Part shown: one piece after another, positions 58,760 through 64,000 of the stretch
Numbering within the stretch: position 1 is the first letter of the stretch
Layout of the letters: each line of letters begins with the position of its first letter
Source of the DNA: Acidovorax carolinensis
Lineage (GTDB): Bacteria; Pseudomonadota; Gammaproteobacteria; Burkholderiales; Burkholderiaceae_C
DNA: 64,000 bases
Direction of reading: 5' to 3'
Assembly (NCBI RefSeq): GCF_002157145.1
Contig: NZ_CP021361.1
Location: 1,977,001-2,041,000 of the forward strand
Made by a program: the position numbers and the translations under genes
The notes under the pieces: generated by a model
What the model was told of the DNA's origin: nothing
Database searches by the model: none
Seen by the model: the letters and a program-made list of their open reading frames with translations, nothing else

Positions 58760-59968
58760 ATGCTCGATGTGCTCCGAAACACAACATACCGGCATCTCTT
58801 TTTCGCCCAGGTGATCGCGTTGCTCGGCACCGGCCTTGCGACAGTTGCGCTGGGCCTGCTTGCGTTCGATCTGGCTGGCGCCGAGGCGGGGGCGGTCCTC
58901 GGGACCGCGCTGGCCATCAAGATGGCGGCGTACATCGGCGTCGCGCCCATCGCATCGGCGTTCGCTGAGCGCCTTCCCCGCCGTGCCGTGCTTGTCGCGC
59001 TTGACCTCATCCGCGCGGGCGTCGCACTGACCCTGCCGTTCATCACGCAGATCTGGCAGATCTACATCCTGATCTTCGTGCTGCAGTCGGCCTCGGCCGC
59101 GTTCACACCCACGTTCCAGGCGACGATTCCGGATGTGCTGCCAGACGAGGACCAGTACACGCGTGCGCTGTCCTTGTCCCGGCTGGCGTATGACATGGAA
59201 AGCCTGGTCAGCCCGGCACTTGCGGCATTGCTCTTGAGCGTCGTGAGCTACCACGCCTTGTTCGGCGGCACAGTCGTAGGATTCGTTGCCTCGGCGGCGC
59301 TGGTCGTGTCCGCTGTCTTGCCAAAAGCCAAGATGCCTCCCAAGCGAGGAATCTACGAGCGCACGACACGCGGGCTGCGCATCTACCTTGCAACGCCACG
59401 GCTCAAAGGCCTGCTCGCGCTGAATCTGGCGGTGGCCTCGGCCAGCGCGATGGTCATCGTGAACACGGTTGTTCTGGTGCAGTCGGACTTTGGCCTCACG
59501 CAGACCGCCACAGCTGCTGCGCTGGCGATGTTCGGCGCGGGGTCCATGCTGGTCGCGCTTTTGCTGCCCAAGCTCCTCGAACGGCTTCCCGAACGGCCTG
59601 TGATGTTGAGCGGTGCGGCGCTGCTTGCCCTTGGCCTGTTTGTCGGGTTTATCGCTGCGAAATGGTTCGCTGCGCTCCTTCCCCTGTGGTTTGTTCTGGG
59701 TCTTGGGTACTCCTTGGCCCAAACGCCGTCCGGTCGCTTGCTTCGCAGGTCCGCACATTCGGAAGACCGGCCCGCGCTCTTCGCGGCGCAGTTTGCGCTC
59801 TCGCATGCGTGCTGGCTCATCACCTATCCGCTGGCTGGCTGGCTTGGCGCCAAGGCCGGGCTGACGGTGAGCTTCCTCGCGCTCGGTGCCCTTGCCGCTG
59901 TCTCCGTTGCACTCGCAGCCTACCTGTGTGTCGGCGCCGATCCAAATCTGAGCCACCGTGCCGACTGA
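58760..59968 (+). CDS. MFS exporter, NreB-like, 3' end replaced by IS21
   Basis: 402 residues, about 12 membrane helices in two six-helix halves. Motifs YRHLFFAQVIALLGTGLATV, TPTFQATIPDVLPDEDQYTR and RALSLSRLAYDMESLVSPAL resemble NreB-type nickel exporters. NreB normally ends in a histidine-rich tail of a few dozen residues. Here the last roughly 12 codons (GADPNLSHRAD) come from the left end of the IS21 element, so the native tail is lost. Function may persist, at reduced metal affinity. Confidence 0.78.
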   Translation: MLDVLRNTTYRHLFFAQVIALLGTGLATVALGLLAFDLAGAEAGAVLGTALAIKMAAYIGVAPIASAFAERLPRRAVLVALDLIRAGVALTLPFITQIWQIYILIFVLQSASAAFTPTFQATIPDVLPDEDQYTRALSLSRLAYDMESLVSPALAALLLSVVSYHALFGGTVVGFVASAALVVSAVLPKAKMPPKRGIYERTTRGLRIYLATPRLKGLLALNLAVASASAMVIVNTVVLVQSDFGLTQTATAAALAMFGAGSMLVALLLPKLLERLPERPVMLSGAALLALGLFVGFIAAKWFAALLPLWFVLGLGYSLAQTPSGRLLRRSAHSEDRPALFAAQFALSHACWLITYPLAGWLGAKAGLTVSFLALGALAAVSVALAAYLCVGADPNLSHRAD

Positions 59969-60071
59969 ATATTGAGCCAGGGGTGGAAGCCGACGTTTCA
60001 AGGGTCGGCTGTGGATAAGTGTAGGTGCTATCCTGGTTTGCTGATCTCCTTGCTGATGTGTTGAAGGCGCT

Positions 60072-60110
60072 GGGCAAGCCGCGAAGGGCGTAGCCCGTAG
60101 CGGCTTGCCC
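60072..60110. terminator. Stem-loop after istB
   Basis: Perfect 11-bp arms GGGCAAGCCGC / GCGGCTTGCCC with an inner GGGC/GCCC hairpin, downstream of istB on the minus strand. No T run, so termination is possible but unproven. Confidence 0.45.
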
Positions 60111-60124
60111 TGCGCGGTGCCTGC

Positions 60125-60946
60125 TCAGAATGGGTCGGGCTCAGCCTGCGTTGAGGCACTCTTTCGGTCCTGTTCCCGGGCCTTGATCCGCTTCTTCGCA
60201 GCGGCCGTGCTGCGGCTGAACCGGATCGACTCGTTGCCCGTCTCCACGATGTGGCAGTGGTGCGTGAGACGGTCCAGCAGCGCGGTGGTCATCTTCGCGT
60301 CGCCGAACACGCTGGACCATTCGGCGAAGTCCAGGTTGGTCGTGATCATCACGCTGGTGTGTTCGTACAGCTTGCTCAGCAGGTGGAACAGCAGCGCCCC
60401 GCCGGCCTGGCTGAACGGCAGATAACCCAGCTCGTCCAGGATGATCAGGTCCATGCGCAGCAAGCTGGTGGCGATGCGACCGGCCTTGCCCTGCGCCTTC
60501 TCCTGCTCCAGTGCGTTAACCAGATCGACCGTGGAGTAGAACCGCACCCGCTTGCCATGGCGGGTGATGCCCGAGACGCCGATGGCAGTGGCCAGATGGG
60601 TCTTGCCCGTGCCCGGGCCGCCCACCAGCACCACGTTGTGCGCCTCGTCGGTAAAGGCAGTGCCGGCCAGCGTGGTGACGAGCTTTCGGTCCACCGGCGA
60701 GACCGAGAAGTCAAAGCCCGCCATGTCCCGGTGCACCGGGAACTTCGCCGCGTGCATCTGGTGGCTGATCGAGCGCATCGCCCGGTCCGTGCCCTCGGCC
60801 TGCAGCAGGTGCTCGATCAGCCAGCGCGAGGTCTCGATGCCCAGGCCGCCGCCATCGCCACCGCCTTGCTCGACCAGATCAGCCCAGGCACCGGCCATGC
60901 CGTGCAGGCGCAGCGCCTTGAGTTCGACCAGCACATCAGTCTTCAT
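60125..60946 (-). CDS. istB: IS21 helper ATPase IstB
   Basis: 273 residues from the ATG at 60946. AAA+ ATPase: Walker [13 protein letters not shown], Walker [13 protein letters not shown], sensor region [16 protein letters not shown] and [13 protein letters not shown]. It directs transposition by IstA. The start overlaps the istA end by 11 bp. Confidence 0.95.
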   Translation of the reverse strand: MKTDVLVELKALRLHGMAGAWADLVEQGGGDGGGLGIETSRWLIEHLLQAEGTDRAMRSISHQMHAAKFPVHRDMAGFDFSVSPVDRKLVTTLAGTAFTDEAHNVVLVGGPGTGKTHLATAIGVSGITRHGKRVRFYSTVDLVNALEQEKAQGKAGRIATSLLRMDLIILDELGYLPFSQAGGALLFHLLSKLYEHTSVMITTNLDFAEWSSVFGDAKMTTALLDRLTHHCHIVETGNESIRFSRSTAAAKKRIKAREQDRKSASTQAEPDPF

Positions 60947-62480
60947 GGCGGGCTCCTTCGGTGGTGGCGCCCACGGCACTGTCCGCGGTGTCGGCCCGAA
61001 GGCTGTCGTAGCGGGCCGTGTTTGCCAGCGGTGGCGTTGTCACCTTCAGCCGTGTGGCCGCCGTGGGAGGTGCCGGCTGCGCGTTGAGCCGGCTCAGCAC
61101 GTTGACCACATGCTCCACGCTCACCTTGCCTGGCGCACCGCTCTCCAGCGCCAGCTCGATGGCCACCAGCACCGCGTCCAGACCGGCGCCAAGCACAATC
61201 GCCAGCACTTGCGCCATCACCCGGTCGCCTCCCGGGTTACGCAATAGCCCGCGGCGCAGCCGCTGCAGTGGCTCGGGCATGTCCGCAAAGGGCGCTCCGT
61301 TTCTCAGCGCCCCGGGCTTTCTCTGCAGCAGCGGGATGTAGTGCTGCCAGTCGTACCGGGTCTCGCCCGCGTTGCTCAGACGTTCGTGGCGGGCGATGAC
61401 CTCATCATCGGCCACGATGACCACGCGGCCCGGGTACAGCCGCGTGCTCACCATCTGGCCCACGCGTTCGCACGGCACCGAATACCGGTTGCGCGCCACA
61501 GACACCAGGCAGGTGCTGGAAACCCGCGCGGGTTTCTCGACGTAGCCGTCGAAGGGCAGCGGCATGGGCATGAGGTGCGCCCGCTCGTGTTCGAGCATCT
61601 CCGACACGCTGAACTGCTTGTGCTCGGGGTGGCGTACCTCGTCCCACAACGCGCGGCAGCGCTGGCCCAGCCAGGCGTTGAGTTCGGTGAAGCTGCCGAA
61701 CTTGATCTGCGCCGCGTCGATCCAGATGCGTCGGCGGCTGTCCTGCACGTTCTTCTCCACCACCCCTTTCTCCCAGCCGCTGGCCACGTTGCAGAAGTCC
61801 GGGTCATAGAGGTAGTGCGCGCACATGGTGGCAAAGCGCTCGTTGACGATGCGTCCCTTGCCCTTCTTGACCTTGTCTACAGCGGTCTTCATGTTGTCGT
61901 AGATGCCCCGGCGTGCCACGCCGCCCAGCGCGGCGAACGATCGGGTGTGGGCATCGAACAGCATCTCGTGACCCTGGCTGGGGTACGCCACCAGCCAGAA
62001 GGCCCGCGAAGCACACAGCTTCATATGCGAGACCTGCACCCGGTAGTAGATGCCGCCGATCACCATGCCTTCCTCGCTCCAGTCGAACTGGAAAGCCTCT
62101 CCCAGCTCGAAGGCCAGCGGCACGAAGGCATTGACGGCCGCCCCCTGACCCTCGCTCTGGCGCCACGCCCGGATGAAGTCGGTCACCCGCGTGTAACCCC
62201 CTTCGTAGCCCGCTTGCCTGATCTCGGCGTACAGCGCCTTGGCCGTGCGCCGCTCGTGTTTGGGCCGCCGTGCATCGGCCTTCAAGGCCAGCATGAGCGC
62301 GTCATGAAACGCCGTCAGTTTGTTGGGCTGTTCGCTGCGGCGGTACCTCGGTGGGCCGTCCACCTCGCCGTGCAGCCACTTCGCCACCGTGTTGCGCGAT
62401 AGCCCTGTCATGCGCGATATCTCGCGCTCCGATTTGTTCTTGCGGGCATACAAATGCCGGATCCTGCCAATCATGTCCAT
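60936..62480 (-). CDS. istA: IS21 transposase IstA
   Basis: 514 residues from the ATG at 62480. N-terminal helix-turn-helix ([20 protein letters not shown]), then an RNase H-like integrase core with DDE candidates: Asp in FQFDWSEEG, Asp in [10 protein letters not shown] and Glu in [14 protein letters not shown]-terminal DNA-binding part. No break in frame, so probably active. Confidence 0.95.
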   Translation of the reverse strand: MDMIGRIRHLYARKNKSEREISRMTGLSRNTVAKWLHGEVDGPPRYRRSEQPNKLTAFHDALMLALKADARRPKHERRTAKALYAEIRQAGYEGGYTRVTDFIRAWRQSEGQGAAVNAFVPLAFELGEAFQFDWSEEGMVIGGIYYRVQVSHMKLCASRAFWLVAYPSQGHEMLFDAHTRSFAALGGVARRGIYDNMKTAVDKVKKGKGRIVNERFATMCAHYLYDPDFCNVASGWEKGVVEKNVQDSRRRIWIDAAQIKFGSFTELNAWLGQRCRALWDEVRHPEHKQFSVSEMLEHERAHLMPMPLPFDGYVEKPARVSSTCLVSVARNRYSVPCERVGQMVSTRLYPGRVVIVADDEVIARHERLSNAGETRYDWQHYIPLLQRKPGALRNGAPFADMPEPLQRLRRGLLRNPGGDRVMAQVLAIVLGAGLDAVLVAIELALESGAPGKVSVEHVVNVLSRLNAQPAPPTAATRLKVTTPPLANTARYDSLRADTADSAVGATTEGARHED

Positions 62481-62661
62481 GGTGATCACTCCTTGTCCTC
62501 TGCTGCACAAAAAAGCAGCAGATTAAGTTGTTCACCTGGCTCAGTTTTGGGTCGGCACTACCCTCAAAAGTGGCTCAGTTTTCGGTCGGCGCCAACACCC
62601 GTCTCTTTGAACTCCGGTAGGCAGCCGTGTTGATTCAAAATTCGTTGAACTCTTTCCATAA

Positions 62662-62677
62662 TTCAATTATTATTGAA
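62662..62677 (+). promoter_or_regulatory. Candidate ArsR operator
   Basis: Perfect dyad TTCAAT-TATT-ATTGAA ending 2 bp before the arsR ATG, in an AT-rich stretch. The classic form and position of an ArsR-family binding site; binding would block ribosome access and transcription. Confidence 0.7.
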
Positions 62678-62679
62678 GC

Positions 62680-63003
62680 ATGGAAGAAAAAAATGTCATT
62701 CAAGCCTTGGCCGCACTCGCGCAGCCCGTCCGCCTGCAGGTTTTTCGGGCGCTTGTCGTCGCTGGTCCGACCGGTCTCACGCCAGGCGTGCTGGTCGAGC
62801 AGCTTGGCGTGCCGTCGACCAGCCTCTCGTTCCACCTTAAGGAGTTGACGCACGCCAACCTGGTTAGCCAGGAGCGCGACGGCCGCAACCTGATCTATCG
62901 CGCGGTGTTCGAGCAGATGAATGCGCTACTCGGCTACCTCACGGCGAACTGCTGTCAGGGCGAGGCTTGCCTCGTCGACAGCTCCACTGCTTGCGAATGT
63001 TGA
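62680..63003 (+). CDS. arsR: Arsenic-responsive repressor ArsR
   Basis: 107 residues. Winged helix with LAQPVRLQVFRAL and recognition helix PSTSLSFHLKELTHANLV. The C-terminal cysteines C91, C92 and C97 (NCCQGEAC), plus C105 and C107, resemble the C95-C96-C102 arsenite site of the Acidithiobacillus ArsR, not the ELCVCDL site of the E. coli protein. It leads an ars operon with arsI and arsN2. Confidence 0.9.
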   Translation: MEEKNVIQALAALAQPVRLQVFRALVVAGPTGLTPGVLVEQLGVPSTSLSFHLKELTHANLVSQERDGRNLIYRAVFEQMNALLGYLTANCCQGEACLVDSSTACEC

Positions 63004-63013
63004 AGGAGAACCC

Positions 63014-63493
63014 ATGAAGCGTTTCCATGTTCACTTGCACGTCGATGACCTGACCAAGAGCATCGCCTTCTATTCCAACCTGTTCGCATCGCCGCCGGCG
63101 CGTGTCGAGGCCGACTATGCGAAATGGATGCTCGACGATCCGCGCGTCAACTTCGCGATCTCCACGGTGGGGCATGGCAAAGGCGTTGACCACCTGGGCA
63201 TCCAGGCAGAGGACGAGGCTGAACTCGCCGAGTTGAAGACCCGCGGCCTGGCCGCCGACCGGACCCTGCTCGATGAGGGTGAAACGGTGTGCTGCTACGC
63301 GCGCAGCGAAAAGCACTGGGTCACCGACCCGCAGGGCATCGCGTGGGAACACTTCCAGACTTTGGACAACGCGGTGACGGTCTACGGTCAACAGAAACCC
63401 GTGGCCAAGCCTGAGACGGCGTGCTGCGGCACCGGCGCGATTCGCGGCATCCCCGTGAACGCTACCGGCAAAGCCACTGGCGCCTGCTGCTGA
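63014..63493 (+). CDS. arsI: ArsI/CadI-family metalloenzyme, predicted C-As lyase
   Basis: 159 residues, ATG at 63014 after AAGGAGAA. Type I extradiol dioxygenase (VOC) fold. Metal-ligand candidates are His5/His7, His60 in VDHLGIQ and Glu112 in AWEHFQT. The substrate cysteine pair CC is at 93-94 in TVCCYAR, matching the pattern of ArsI that cleaves methylarsenite. The C-terminus carries further Cys pairs (TACCGTG, GACC) which may bind trivalent arsenic or metals. It is 10 bp from arsR. Confidence 0.88.
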   Translation: MKRFHVHLHVDDLTKSIAFYSNLFASPPARVEADYAKWMLDDPRVNFAISTVGHGKGVDHLGIQAEDEAELAELKTRGLAADRTLLDEGETVCCYARSEKHWVTDPQGIAWEHFQTLDNAVTVYGQQKPVAKPETACCGTGAIRGIPVNATGKATGACC

Positions 63494-63503
63494 GGGCTGC
63501 GCC

Positions 63504-64000
63504 ATGTCCAAAGCGCCGTCTGAATCGTTGGTGAAATCCCTGTTCGTTCGCGCGGAGGCGGCCTTGTTGACGCCCGTCCGCTCCCTTCTTCGGGAGGCAG
63601 ACCTACCCGAATCCGACCTGCAGGAACAGCACATGGAGGCCTTCTTCGTGAGCCGCGCTGGCGACGAAGGGATTCTTGCCTGCGTCGGCCTGGAACGGTT
63701 CGGCGAGACCGCGCTGCTGCGCTCGCTGGCCGTACGCGCCGACGCTCGGGGCAATGGTGTCGGCGACCAAGCCCTGCAGACCATGGAAGCCTTCGCTGCA
63801 TCGAAAGGCGTGAATCGCCTCTGCATCTTGACCACCACGGCAGAGCCATTCTTCGAGACGCGAGGTTTCGAGCGCTGCGACCGCACGGCGTTGCCGGCTT
63901 CCGTCCAGGCCAGCAGCGAGTTCAAGAGCCTGTGCCCGTCCACGGCAGTTTGCATGTTCAAAGAAATCACTCCGACATCCCCAACCGAAATACACCGTCA
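63504..64000 (+). CDS. arsN2: GNAT acetyltransferase ArsN2-like, runs past window end
   Basis: Starts at the ATG at 63504 (MSKAPSESLVKSLFVR) and remains open to the last base, about 165 codons, so the 3' end may lie outside. The acetyl-CoA-binding motif is VRADARGNGVGDQAL, with LREADLPESDLQ near the N-terminus as in ArsN2 proteins and FFETRGFERCDRTALP late. Often fused or adjacent to ars genes; proposed to acetylate an arsenical or a related amino-acid analogue. Substrate is not known from sequence. Confidence 0.78.
   Translation, partial: MSKAPSESLVKSLFVRAEAALLTPVRSLLREADLPESDLQEQHMEAFFVSRAGDEGILACVGLERFGETALLRSLAVRADARGNGVGDQALQTMEAFAASKGVNRLCILTTTAEPFFETRGFERCDRTALPASVQASSEFKSLCPSTAVCMFKEITPTSPTEIHR

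Larger units (their letters stand above)
59929..62597 (-). mobile_element. IS21-family insertion sequence
   Basis: Ends are imperfect inverted repeats, 22 of 26 matching, each beginning TGT and containing GGCGCCGA and CTGAGCC (left 59929-59954, right 62572-62597). Each end holds a second internal GCCGAC...TGAGCCA copy, typical of IS21 transposase-binding repeats. Inside are istA and istB, overlapping and intact. No target duplication is visible: the flanks are TACCTGTG on the left and CCCGTCTC on the right. Confidence 0.88.

Noticed and set aside
58742..60001. Long antisense frame opposite the MFS exporter
   Set aside because: Shadow composition, no domain, and the plus-strand exporter is well supported.

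Overview
The window is high-GC proteobacterial chromosome. Its gene content and codon use point to a betaproteobacterium of the Comamonadaceae, probably Acidovorax or a close relative. That placement is inferred from protein similarity as I remember it and from a lineage-typical interspersed repeat; no search was run. About 46.6 kb is ordinary chromosome (1-46628). The rest (about 46629 to the right end) is an acquired metal-resistance region that lies inside a truncated short-chain dehydrogenase gene.

Region 1 (1-5822) is polyhydroxyalkanoate (PHA) synthesis: the 3' part of phaC, then phaA, then a chemoreceptor and an EAL protein, then phaB. Region 2 (5823-13643, minus strand) is an operon-like run dapC-dapD-pilU-dapE-prmB-ABC-F, covering the succinylase lysine/diaminopimelate pathway plus a pilus-retraction ATPase, a ribosomal-protein methyltransferase and a YheS-type ABC-F protein. 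Region 3 (13803-26831) holds a chemoreceptor with a C-terminal sensor domain, an intracellular PHB depolymerase with a palindromic operator followed by an RnfB-like ferredoxin, a small alarmone synthetase, a CHASE-PAS-GGDEF-EAL protein, dusA, an acyl-CoA synthetase and a membrane flavo-reductase. Region 4 (26864-35430) is propionyl-CoA/methylmalonyl-CoA metabolism: a divergent GntR regulator, then scpA-meaB-pccB-pccA-VOC epimerase. It feeds propionyl-CoA carbon into succinyl-CoA and is a natural partner of PHA metabolism. bioB lies next to this biotin-dependent carboxylase. Region 5 (36728-46057) is a nine-gene minus-strand operon with a divergent ArsR-family regulator. It encodes an RND adaptor, pump and outer-membrane channel with a sulfide:quinone reductase, two rhodaneses, two DUF2892 membrane proteins and an AhpD-like protein. 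I read it as a sulfide/persulfide-handling system built around a tripartite pump, and it is the most interesting candidate system here.

Region 6 (46629-64000) is the acquired region. It starts with a Tn3-type end and antitoxin remnants, then a divergent TnpT/TnpS-like cointegrate-resolution module with a recognisable core site. A CsoR/RcnR-controlled heavy-metal RND operon follows (regulator, His-rich protein, CzcB-, CzcA-, DUF3240- and CzcC-like proteins, HupE/UreJ-like permease, small periplasmic protein, lipoprotein, NreB-like MFS exporter). An intact IS21-family element interrupts the exporter's 3' end. The window closes with an ars operon (arsR-arsI-arsN2, cut by the window edge).

Six otherwise normal genes (phaC, phaA, dapC, pccB, czcB-like, czcA-like) each carry one missing base in a G or C run, and a lipoprotein gene carries one extra G. 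dapC would be essential and the defects share one signature, so these look more like sequencing errors than real decay. No rRNA, tRNA or CRISPR array was recognised.
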